Virus record (IMG/VR): IMGVR_UViG_3300036861_000225
Coordinates: 1 to 54,260 of that record
From: a virus
Strand: one strand, 5' to 3'
Length of the DNA stretch: 54,260 bases
Within the stretch, counting starts at the first letter, position 1. Each line of letters opens with the position of its first letter. The position numbers were made by a program, and so were the translations under genes. Positions 1 through 6,076 of this stretch are shown here, piece after piece. The notes beneath the pieces were generated by a model. The model was not told the DNA's origin. It saw nothing but the letters and a program-made list of their open reading frames with translations, and did not search any database.

Positions 1-56
1 CGCGTCGCCGGACACCTGCGCGCCGCCGAACACCCGCGCGTCGCCGGACACCCACG
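1..56. other. Terminal direct overlap, left copy (matches 54205-54260)
   Basis: The first 56 bases are identical to the last 56. The overlap covers three repeat units plus two bases. Joining the ends without removing it puts the repeat-protein gene out of frame (686 nt); removing one copy gives 630 nt, exactly 210 codons. The overlap is most simply an assembly overlap of a circular or circularly permuted genome. Because it lies in a tandem array, the true unit number is uncertain. Confidence 0.85.
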
Positions 57-162
57 CGCCGCCGAACACCCGCGCGTCGCCGGACACCTGCGCGCCGCCG
101 AACACCCGCGCGTCGCCGGACACCTGCGCGCCGCCGAACACCCGCGCGTCGCCGGACACCCA
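1..162. repeat. 18-bp tandem repeat array (left part)
   Basis: Nine contiguous 18-bp units with no spacers, each starting CGCG(T/C)CGCCG(G/A)ACACC followed by TG, CG or CA. A tenth, degenerate copy ends near 180. Each unit encodes one hexapeptide on the minus strand. The same array occupies 54115-54260; about 14 units exist once the terminal overlap is removed. Confidence 0.95.
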
Positions 163-330
163 CGCGCCGCCAGAAGCTGAGAGGTTGATTTCCGCTTCGA
201 TGTACCCGCCAGCGTCACCAGGGACCACGCCCAGCGCAGCGATGGTGGTGAGCGCGCGGATGCGCTTTATGGTGCGGCCATTGGCGAGGGTGATCTCGTC
301 ACCAGGGATGAATTCGTATTTCGTGTTCAT
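1..330 (-). CDS. Hexapeptide-repeat beta-helix protein, N-terminal part (continues at 54260)
   Basis: The start is ATG at 330-328 with AAGGA about 7 nt upstream. The product begins MNTKYEFIPGDEITLANG, has a unique region of about 52 residues, then enters tandem hexapeptides of the form x-V-S/F-G-D/G-A (QVSGDA, RVFGGA, WVSGDA). The reading frame runs off the left end of the window. After removal of the 56-nt terminal overlap it continues in frame at 54260 and stops at 53905, giving 209 aa in all (630 nt). Six-residue repeats of this kind are typical of left-handed beta-helices, so an elongated trimeric structural or binding protein is likely; its function is unknown. The gene belongs to the leftward operon starting near 1780, downstream of the DUF932 gene. 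Confidence 0.8.
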   Translation of the reverse strand, partial: MNTKYEFIPGDEITLANGRTIKRIRALTTIAALGVVPGDAGGYIEAEINLSASGGAWVSGDARVFGGAQVSGDARVFGGAQVSGDARVFGGAWVSGDARVFGGAQVSGDA

Positions 331-345
331 TGCTTTTCCTTGGTT

Positions 346-367
346 GCCCCGGGCCGAAGCCCGGGGC
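346..367 (-). terminator. UUCG-capped hairpin between DUF932 gene and repeat-protein gene
   Basis: Read on the minus strand this is a 9-bp GC stem (GCCCCGGGC) closed by a UUCG tetraloop. It lies between the stop of the DUF932 gene and the start of the repeat-protein gene. No U-tract follows, so it may act as an attenuator or an mRNA-processing or stabilising hairpin rather than a full terminator. Confidence 0.45.
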
Positions 368-378
368 GGTTGCAGTTG

Positions 379-1389
379 TCAGACAGTGGCGAGCAACTTC
401 TCGAAAGCTGCGGTCTTGAGGTCGTCGCCACCGTTGAACCACGCCGAGTTCAGGCGATGCGAATCGGTCTTCGCGGTGGCGTGGTGGTCAACGTATTCGG
501 TGACCGCATTGAGTAGGCCCCACGCGGTGCCATGCACCCCGGGCAGGCTGTCGCCCTTCGCGGCACCGGAGAACAGGCGCAGGATCTCGGCTTCGCCGCG
601 CGGGGCGCGTTCTTCCTTGGACTCCAGCACCTTGCCCATGAAATCGAACGAGGCAGGCGCCGCGGCTTCGGTGGGGCGCAGCAGTTGGCGCACGAACTGC
701 TCGGCACCGGCGCGGCTGATGCGGATCTGAGTCAGCGTGCGCGCTGCGTCGACCATCGAGGCGAAGGACTCTTGAGCGATGCCCAGAGATTGCTTGATCG
801 CGGCCGGGTTGAACACATTGCGGTGCGAGACCTTCACGGCCTTGCCCTTCTCGGCCATCGCCATCGTGAGCGTGTTGTTGCACACCACGCGCTCCATGAC
901 GAACTTGGCAGTCGTAGCGCTGGAGCCGTCGCAGCTCGTGGCGAGCAGCAGATAGCCGCCCACGAGGTCGCCGGTCACGATCTCGGCGCCTTCGCCGATC
1001 TTGGCGAGGGCCCAAAACTTCTTGCCACCGAACAGCGTGCCGGCCGTGGAGAGCTCGAACCCGGCGCCCTCGGTCAGGTCACGGAAAAACTCCAGCACCT
1101 GCGCGGGCTGCACGGTCTTGTACTTGGCGCTCACGAGGCCCAAGGCTTCCTTCGTGTCGCTGCGGAACAGGACGTGTTGATCGGGCATTTCGATCTGCGT
1201 CGCGCCTTCGCGGTCAGCGAAGTAGCGCACCTTGCTGCGCTGGATCTTCCAATCCATGCCAGCAGCGGCCTGCCACGCTTCGATGGGCGAACCAGCGTTG
1301 AGTTGCTGGCCGAGTCCGTGCCAGGGCTTGTCGCCCGTGTAGGCCATTTCGGCGGTTTGATTGGCGCGGATGGTGAGTTCGTGAGCCAT
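379..1389 (-). CDS. DUF932 (TIGR03299-type) phage/plasmid protein
   Basis: 336 aa, from ATG at 1389 with AAAGG upstream. The N-terminus (MAHELTIRANQTAEMAYTGD, then KPWHGLG) and the central FVMERVVCNNTLTMA block are signatures of the DUF932 family. That family is widespread in phages and plasmids; its biochemical role is not established, though it is usually early-expressed and often lies near replication or recombination genes. Full length for the family. Third gene of the leftward early operon; a GC hairpin separates it from the next gene. Identification is confident at family level only. Confidence 0.9.
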   Translation of the reverse strand: MAHELTIRANQTAEMAYTGDKPWHGLGQQLNAGSPIEAWQAAAGMDWKIQRSKVRYFADREGATQIEMPDQHVLFRSDTKEALGLVSAKYKTVQPAQVLEFFRDLTEGAGFELSTAGTLFGGKKFWALAKIGEGAEIVTGDLVGGYLLLATSCDGSSATTAKFVMERVVCNNTLTMAMAEKGKAVKVSHRNVFNPAAIKQSLGIAQESFASMVDAARTLTQIRISRAGAEQFVRQLLRPTEAAAPASFDFMGKVLESKEERAPRGEAEILRLFSGAAKGDSLPGVHGTAWGLLNAVTEYVDHHATAKTDSHRLNSAWFNGGDDLKTAAFEKLLATV

Positions 1390-1474
1390 GATGTGCTGCC
1401 TTTCGAGGTAGGGTTAATGGCGATCGGTGCGGGATTGCACCCACGAGCCCCGCACGCGGGGCAGGTGGCTGGAA

Positions 1475-1576
1475 TCAGGGGCGCAGTGCGCGGGTAGTTG
1501 TCCAGTTGCGGGCGATACCGTACAGCCAAAGCGCGAGCTCGATGTTTACGGTGGCGAGGATGATCAGTGCGTCCAT
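1475..1576 (-). CDS. Small membrane protein, 33 aa
   Basis: ATG at 1576 is preceded by a strong AAGGAG 8 nt upstream. The product, beginning MDALIILATVNIELALWLYG, is mostly one hydrophobic segment followed by a short basic tail, so a single-pass inner-membrane microprotein is likely. It lies between the 63-aa gene and the DUF932 gene in the leftward early operon. Function unknown; the case for it being a gene rests on the ribosome binding site and the operon position. Confidence 0.6.
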   Translation of the reverse strand: MDALIILATVNIELALWLYGIARNWTTTRALRP

Positions 1577-1588
1577 GTCGTTTGCTCC

Positions 1589-1780
1589 TTAGGCTTGCGC
1601 GCCAGACAGGACGCTAACCAGCGTCAAAGGATCGTACGAAGCCACGATGCGGCCCTGCTCGTCATACAACACAACGAACGTGTCGCCGCTGTCGTAGTAC
1701 TTGGCGCCGTAGTCGACAGCATCGGCGAAGGACTCGCGGACCAGTTGCCCATGAGTGTCGATGTAGGTTACGCGGATCAT
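1589..1780 (-). CDS. Hypothetical protein, 63 aa; first gene of leftward early operon
   Basis: ATG at 1780 with AGGAG about 8 nt upstream. The product starts MIRVTYIDTHGQLVRESFAD and is a small soluble protein of alternating hydrophobic and charged residues, with no motif I recognise. Its position directly downstream of the promoter at 1832-1827 makes it the first leftward early product, a slot often used by phages for host-takeover proteins (inference). Confidence 0.7.
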   Translation of the reverse strand: MIRVTYIDTHGQLVRESFADAVDYGAKYYDSGDTFVVLYDEQGRIVASYDPLTLVSVLSGAQA

Positions 1781-1826
1781 GTCGTTTGCTCCTGTCTGCG
1801 TTTGAACGTGCTTAACTCTTGGATGA

Positions 1827-1855
1827 ACTATAGCAAGTGATACTTGTTAGTGCTC
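1827..1855 (-). promoter_or_regulatory. Predicted leftward early promoter with extended -10 and operator-like palindrome
   Basis: On the minus strand TGCTATAGT supplies an extended -10 (TATAGT at 1832-1827); the hexamer at 17 bp spacing (GAGCAC) is a poor -35. Immediately upstream of the -10 lies CAAGT-GAT-ACTTG (1834-1846, plus strand), an inverted repeat sharing AGCAAGTG with the palindromes in the rightward promoters. It would drive the genes from 1780 leftward. Confidence 0.5.
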
Positions 1856-1950
1856 ATTCACATGCGAGAATTTTCAGACAGAAAGGCTATGAAAGGTTGC
1901 AGCTTTATGCATCTGAAAACTTCTGATCTGACCCTTTTATCCAGGGGAAG

Positions 1951-1980
1951 TTGGCGTTCGCTCTCCCAAACTGCTACATT
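1951..1980 (+). promoter_or_regulatory. Predicted sigma-70-like promoter, near-leaderless
   Basis: TTGGCG (1951-1956), an 18-bp spacer, and TACATT (1975-1980) lie 7 nt before the ATG at 1988. A transcript would begin at or next to the start codon, and no Shine-Dalgarno sequence precedes it. It probably starts the rightward packaging operon. Unlike the other promoters of this type, its spacer has no clear palindrome. The rest of 1781-1987 shows no gene. Confidence 0.5.
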
Positions 1981-1987
1981 TCCCGCC

Positions 1988-2293
1988 ATGTCCACGAACC
2001 TAATCCGACTCGAAAGTGACGACCCGCACACTGCGGGCGTGCTCATTCGCTTCGATTCGGGCGCTGCAAAGACAGTCTCATGGCGCGCGGATCAGGTGAT
2101 CTCGCCCGCGCTCGACGCCGCGAAGGAGTACACCGCAGCAGTCATCGATGCCCTGGTGAAAGAGAACCGCGAGGCCGACGTGCGCAACACGAATTGGGTG
2201 AGCGTGACGGCCGCAATGCACAAGTGCATCCGCGATTTCAACGGCAAGCTGCACGCACTGGAGAACGAGCGTCATGCCGCGACTCTCCAATGA
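1988..2293 (+). CDS. Hypothetical protein, 101 aa, upstream of small terminase
   Basis: ATG at 1988 is chosen because the promoter -10 ends 7 nt before it, although the frame is open from 1844. The product begins MSTNLIRLESDDPHTAGVLI and looks like a small mixed alpha/beta soluble protein. It overlaps the small terminase gene by 20 nt, so the two are translated as a unit. No family recognised. Confidence 0.65.
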   Translation: MSTNLIRLESDDPHTAGVLIRFDSGAAKTVSWRADQVISPALDAAKEYTAAVIDALVKENREADVRNTNWVSVTAAMHKCIRDFNGKLHALENERHAATLQ

Positions 2294-2834
2294 GGCGCAC
2301 GAGACCTTCGCCCAGCACTTCGTGCAGTGGCGCCACTTCGGCAAGGCAGCCGAAGCGGCAGGCAGCACCGCGGAGAACCTGTCGAGCGCGGGGATCTCGC
2401 TGTACGAGCGCCCCGACGTTTACGCACGTGTCCAAGAGCTGACGGAGCAAAAGCTCAAGCCTTTGAAGATGGACAGCGCGCGGTTGATGACCGAGATCGG
2501 CCGTATGTCCACGGTCGACTATGCGAGTTTCTATCACCCGGATGGCAGTCAGAAGGCACCGCACGAGTTGACGCCAGCGCAGAGCGCGTGCGTGCGTGGC
2601 ACTGACCGCAGTGGCCGCTATCAGTTCTGGGACAAGATCGCGCCAGTCACGATCCTCGCGAAGCACTTCAAGATCATTGGCGAGGAAGGCGACGGCGTGA
2701 ACGCTCTCGCGTCCGCGCTCGCGAATCGTCTGGACAGCGCGCGGCGCCGCATCGAGCCGGGAGAGCCCGAGCCCGTGCGCGTGGTCGACTCGTCTGAGCC
2801 CGAACCACAACCCGAAGAGGAACAGCTGTGGTGA
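2274..2834 (+). CDS. terS: Small terminase subunit (DNA recognition)
   Basis: 186 aa. The N-terminus (MPRLSNEAHETFAQHFVQWR, then FGKAAEAAGST) is a helix-turn-helix of the terminase small-subunit type, followed by YERPDVYARVQEL and a central helical region; the C-terminus is acidic and proline-rich (EPEPQPEEEQ), a typical portal/large-subunit interaction tail. The small subunit binds viral DNA at the packaging site and regulates the large-subunit motor. It lies five genes upstream of the large subunit in the same operon. Confidence 0.8.
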   Translation: MPRLSNEAHETFAQHFVQWRHFGKAAEAAGSTAENLSSAGISLYERPDVYARVQELTEQKLKPLKMDSARLMTEIGRMSTVDYASFYHPDGSQKAPHELTPAQSACVRGTDRSGRYQFWDKIAPVTILAKHFKIIGEEGDGVNALASALANRLDSARRRIEPGEPEPVRVVDSSEPEPQPEEEQLW

Positions 2835-2983
2835 CCAAAGCGCAATTCGAGCGCTCGCGCTTCGATGTCGAGCCCTTGGGCTCGAAGGAAGGCGACAAGC
2901 GCGACACGGCCGCGGACAAGCGCCAGCTTGCCGCGATGAAGAAGGCAACCGGCCGCACGCCGCGGCGAAAGGCAAAGCGATGA
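2831..2983 (+). CDS. Small basic protein, 50 aa
   Basis: GTG at 2831 overlaps the stop of the small terminase gene (GTGA), a standard coupling arrangement; the stop at 2981-2983 overlaps the next ATG. The product begins MTKAQFERSRFDVEPLGSKE and ends in a Lys/Arg-rich tail (RTPRRKAKR), so nucleic-acid contact is possible. No family recognised. Confidence comes from the tight overlaps on both sides. Confidence 0.6.
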   Translation: MTKAQFERSRFDVEPLGSKEGDKRDTAADKRQLAAMKKATGRTPRRKAKR

Positions 2984-3255
2984 ACAACGCAGGCAACAGC
3001 ACGCACAAGGCGCGCGCCATCGATCCCAAGCAGTTCCGCAACCTCGCGACGGGCATCGGCCAATGCTCGGCCGAGAGCGAGCTCACGGGCGCGCGCCGCG
3101 CCCAGCGAGCCGCGGATTGCGCACCGGCCGCGCAGCGCGCGGTGCTCGACCCGAGCTACCCGAGCCCGGGCGAGCAGGCGAAGCGCTGGACCCCGGCGCC
3201 GGCGCAGGAGATCGCCACTCCGGTCGTGATCGTGCCGGCAAAGGGTCGCGGGTGA
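2980..3255 (+). CDS. Hypothetical protein, 91 aa
   Basis: ATG at 2980 overlaps the preceding stop (ATGA). The product begins MNNAGNSTHKARAIDPKQFR, is rich in Ala, Arg and Pro, and has no recognisable domain. It lies in the packaging operon between the 50-aa gene and the sigma-like gene. Confidence 0.6.
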   Translation: MNNAGNSTHKARAIDPKQFRNLATGIGQCSAESELTGARRAQRAADCAPAAQRAVLDPSYPSPGEQAKRWTPAPAQEIATPVVIVPAKGRG

Positions 3256-3259
3256 GCGT

Positions 3260-3778
3260 ATGACCGAAGCCGAAGCGCTCACCGCGATCGACAAGGCGGC
3301 CGAGCACGCAGCTTCGGCTTTCCGGCGCGCGGGAGGCTTCGCGCCCGTGCACTTGAGCTGGCAGGATCTGCGACAGGCCGCGCGCCTTGCCGCGATCATG
3401 GCTATGCAGCGCGCGGACACGAGCTACACCCCGAACGAGCGCGAAGCCTACCTTGCGCGCTGCGCGCTCGGCGGCATCCAGGATGCGTGCTGGCGCACGC
3501 GGGCCGCGGGCCGCGCGCTCAACGCAGCGGGGCCAGCAACTGAGCTGACCGAGCCGGCGCACTGGGACACGCCCGAGAGCTGGGCCATCGTGGCGCAAGC
3601 CTGCGAAGCAATCGCCGCGATGCCGCATCCATTCCCGCTGATCGTCCGGCTGACCCTGACCGGCGCCACGTCCAGCGAGATCGCGAAGGCGCTCAACCTG
3701 ACCACGGGCCGCATCGCGCAGCTGCGCGGCGAACTCGCGGGCAAGCTCAACAAGTACCTGAAAGGGATTCCGACATGA
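3260..3778 (+). CDS. Sigma-70 region-4-like HTH protein
   Basis: 172 aa. The C-terminal part (about residues 128-165) contains SSEIAKALNLTTGRIAQL, a helix-turn-helix like sigma factor region 4. The N-terminal half is helical and could be a degenerate sigma region 2, but I do not see a convincing core-binding motif. Proteins of this type occur next to phage terminases and are often annotated as sigma factor-like. It may direct late transcription or bind packaging DNA (inference). The gene overlaps the next by 4 nt. Confidence 0.6.
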   Translation: MTEAEALTAIDKAAEHAASAFRRAGGFAPVHLSWQDLRQAARLAAIMAMQRADTSYTPNEREAYLARCALGGIQDACWRTRAAGRALNAAGPATELTEPAHWDTPESWAIVAQACEAIAAMPHPFPLIVRLTLTGATSSEIAKALNLTTGRIAQLRGELAGKLNKYLKGIPT

Positions 3779-4194
3779 AGACCGCTGCCAGACTGGCGCT
3801 CTCGTGCATCCTCGCGCTGCTTGCGCTGAGCCTGCTGGTGCTGGGTCTTCAGGTGCGGGCCGCGCTCGCTGCCACGAACACCGACGCGCCGCCGCTGTGT
3901 CTGCCGGCGCCAATCGGTGCGGGCGGCGTGGCGCGCGTGGGCGTGTCGGCCAACGGGCAATGGATCTGGTGGGCGTGCCGACGAGCTGACAACTCGGTAC
4001 AGATGGTCCGCTACCTTGGCACGCGAGCCGTGACACTGCGCGCGGTCGGCGACAGGTTCGACACGATCTTGCGCAGCAGCGACCCGCTCGCCGCGGCACA
4101 GACCGCGCACCGGCGCTACGCCACTGTGTCGGCCACCGACCCCTCGCTCGCAGCTGTGTACGCCGACTACATCGCGAGCCTGAGCCTGCCCTGA
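3775..4194 (+). CDS. Membrane-anchored or secreted hypothetical protein, 139 aa
   Basis: ATG at 3775 overlaps the preceding stop (ATGA). Residues 1-30 form a positively charged then strongly hydrophobic stretch (CILALLALSLLVLGLQV), a signal peptide or membrane anchor, followed by a short soluble domain with WIWWAC. Export to the periplasm or inner-membrane anchoring is predicted. It lies directly upstream of terL and overlaps it (TGATG). No family recognised; superinfection exclusion is one possibility for such proteins but nothing here shows it. Confidence 0.65.
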   Translation: MKTAARLALSCILALLALSLLVLGLQVRAALAATNTDAPPLCLPAPIGAGGVARVGVSANGQWIWWACRRADNSVQMVRYLGTRAVTLRAVGDRFDTILRSSDPLAAAQTAHRRYATVSATDPSLAAVYADYIASLSLP

Positions 4195-5837
4195 TGGCCT
4201 ACGGTCCCCGCAAGGCAGCCAAGGCGAAAGCCTTTCCGGTGCTGCACGATCTGTCGGCCTACGCGAATCCTCCCCGCAAGCCCGGCACGAACCTGCGGCC
4301 GCTGCCCGAGTCCGCGCGCATCCCGGTGCGCATGGTCGACGCTGGTAACACGTTCGCGAAGCTGACACCGCTGGATGAGCTTTTTGACAAGCTCGCCAGC
4401 TACACGTACGACCCGCTCGGTTTCGTGCTGTGGGCGTTCCCGTGGGGCGAAGAGGGCACGTCGCTTGCCGACATGGTGGGCCCCGAGCCGTGGCAACGTG
4501 ACCAGCTCACGCGCATCGGCCAGCGGCTGCGCGAGGGCGGCGCCGACATCAGTGACGTCATCGAGGAAGACATCAGCAGCGGCCACGGCATCGGCAAGTC
4601 AGCCGAAGTCGCGTGGCTCATCCTCTGGGCGATCAGCACGCACGCCGACACCCGCGGCGTGGTAACCGCGAACACTGACACGCAGCTACGCACGAAGACG
4701 TGGGCCGAGTTGGGCAAGTGGTACCAGCTGTTCATCGGCAAGTCCATGTTCAAGTTCTCGGCCACGAGCATCACCATCGCGAACGACCCCGTGCGAGAGA
4801 AGTCGTGGCGGATCGATGCGATCCCCTGGAGCGCGGAGAACACCGAAGGCTTCGCCGGCTTGCACAACCAGGGCCGGCGCATCCTCGTGGTCTTCGACGA
4901 GGCAAGCTCGATCGATGACGCGATCTGGGAAGTGACCGAGGGCGCGCTCACCGACGCCAAGACGCAGATCATCTGGTGCCGATTCGGCAACCCCACCCGG
5001 ACCTCGGGGCAGTTCTTTCGGCGCTGCACGCAGCCCAAGCGCAACCACTACACCCGCGTGGACAGCCGCACCGTCAGCTTCACCAACAAGGGCCAGATCG
5101 CGGCGTGGGTGGACGACTACGGCGAGGACAGTGACTTCGTGCGCGTGCGCGTCAAGGGCCAGTTCCCCCGCGCCGGCTATGCGAACTTCATCAGCCCGGA
5201 ACAGGTCTTCAGCGCGCGCCGGCGCCGCGTGCCGCTCGTGACGTATCAGGCCTATCAGAAGGTGATCGCCGTGGACCCGGCGCGCTTCGGCGATGACTTC
5301 AGCGTCGTCACGTGCCGGCAAGGGCTCAAGGTGCATTGGCAAGTCGCGATTGGCGGGTTCGACGGCGTGGACCTTGCCGGCCGCGTGGCCGAGTTCGCGC
5401 GCAGCGAGACCGGGCGCATCAACTGCATCGTGTACGACGCGATCGGCAACGGCGCAGACTTCGACAGCGCGATCAAGCGCGTACCGAACCTGAACATCCC
5501 CTTGATCCCGGTCATGTGGGGCCAGCCCGCGAAGGACGACAAGCAGTACTTCAACCAGCGCAGCGAGTGTTGGGGGCGAATGCGCGACTGGCTCGACGAG
5601 GGCGAGATCCCGGACGAGGACACGCTCGCCGACGAGCTCGTGTCCCTGGACTACGGCTATGACGGCAAGTTCCGGATTCAACTTCAGAGCAAGAAGGACA
5701 TCAAGAAGAACGGCGGCAAGTCGCCCGACCGAGCCGATAGCCTCGCGCTCTCGTTCGTGCCAGACCTGATCGACCGCAGGGTCACGACAGCGCGCGCCCG
5801 GCCCGTCACCCGGCGCACCGTGGTCTGGAGCCGGTAG
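4194..5837 (+). CDS. terL: Terminase large subunit (packaging ATPase-nuclease)
   Basis: 547 aa. The N-terminal ATPase has Walker A SGHGIGKS (129-136) and Walker B ILVVFDEA (230-237, catalytic E after D). The C-terminal RNase H-like nuclease has AVDPARFGDD (D361), VYDAIGNG (D415) and PDRADSLALSF (D512/D515). The enzyme pumps DNA through the portal and cuts concatemers. Full length, with all catalytic motifs intact. The start overlaps the upstream stop. Confidence 0.95.
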   Translation: MAYGPRKAAKAKAFPVLHDLSAYANPPRKPGTNLRPLPESARIPVRMVDAGNTFAKLTPLDELFDKLASYTYDPLGFVLWAFPWGEEGTSLADMVGPEPWQRDQLTRIGQRLREGGADISDVIEEDISSGHGIGKSAEVAWLILWAISTHADTRGVVTANTDTQLRTKTWAELGKWYQLFIGKSMFKFSATSITIANDPVREKSWRIDAIPWSAENTEGFAGLHNQGRRILVVFDEASSIDDAIWEVTEGALTDAKTQIIWCRFGNPTRTSGQFFRRCTQPKRNHYTRVDSRTVSFTNKGQIAAWVDDYGEDSDFVRVRVKGQFPRAGYANFISPEQVFSARRRRVPLVTYQAYQKVIAVDPARFGDDFSVVTCRQGLKVHWQVAIGGFDGVDLAGRVAEFARSETGRINCIVYDAIGNGADFDSAIKRVPNLNIPLIPVMWGQPAKDDKQYFNQRSECWGRMRDWLDEGEIPDEDTLADELVSLDYGYDGKFRIQLQSKKDIKKNGGKSPDRADSLALSFVPDLIDRRVTTARARPVTRRTVVWSR

Positions 5838-5847
5838 CGGAGCGCAC

Positions 5848-6027
5848 ATGGACCTGCCCACGGCTCAACAGTGGTGGCGCGGGCTCTTCGATTCGCAGCG
5901 CGCGTTTGTGCTCGCGGTCCTGACCGGCGACCCGGCGCCCGCGCCCAAAGGCCCGTCCGACGCCTTCGTGTTCTACGCCTACCGGGCGCGCCACTGGCCG
6001 GCGCAAGAGGGCTGGCCGAAGAGGTGA
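5848..6027 (+). CDS. Hypothetical protein, 59 aa
   Basis: ATG at 5848 with GGAG 7 nt upstream. The product (MDLPTAQQWWRGLFDSQR at the N-terminus) is small and aromatic-rich. It sits between terL and the promoter that serves the portal gene. No family recognised. Confidence 0.6.
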   Translation: MDLPTAQQWWRGLFDSQRAFVLAVLTGDPAPAPKGPSDAFVFYAYRARHWPAQEGWPKR

Positions 6028-6039
6028 GGGCGGGCTTTC

Positions 6040-6068
6040 TTGTGCCTGAGCGAGTGCTCGCTTACACT
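6040..6068 (+). promoter_or_regulatory. Leaderless-type promoter with palindromic spacer, upstream of portal gene
   Basis: TTGTGC (6040-6045), a 17-bp spacer, and TACACT (6063-6068) lie 8 nt before the ATG at 6077. The spacer contains a perfect palindrome AGCGAG-TG-CTCGCT (6049-6062) abutting the -10. No Shine-Dalgarno sequence precedes the ATG. Confidence 0.6.
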
Positions 6069-6076
6069 CCCGCTTC

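Noticed and set aside
1-162. CRISPR array
   Set aside because: The 18-bp units are contiguous, without spacers, and coding in frame; no cas genes are present.
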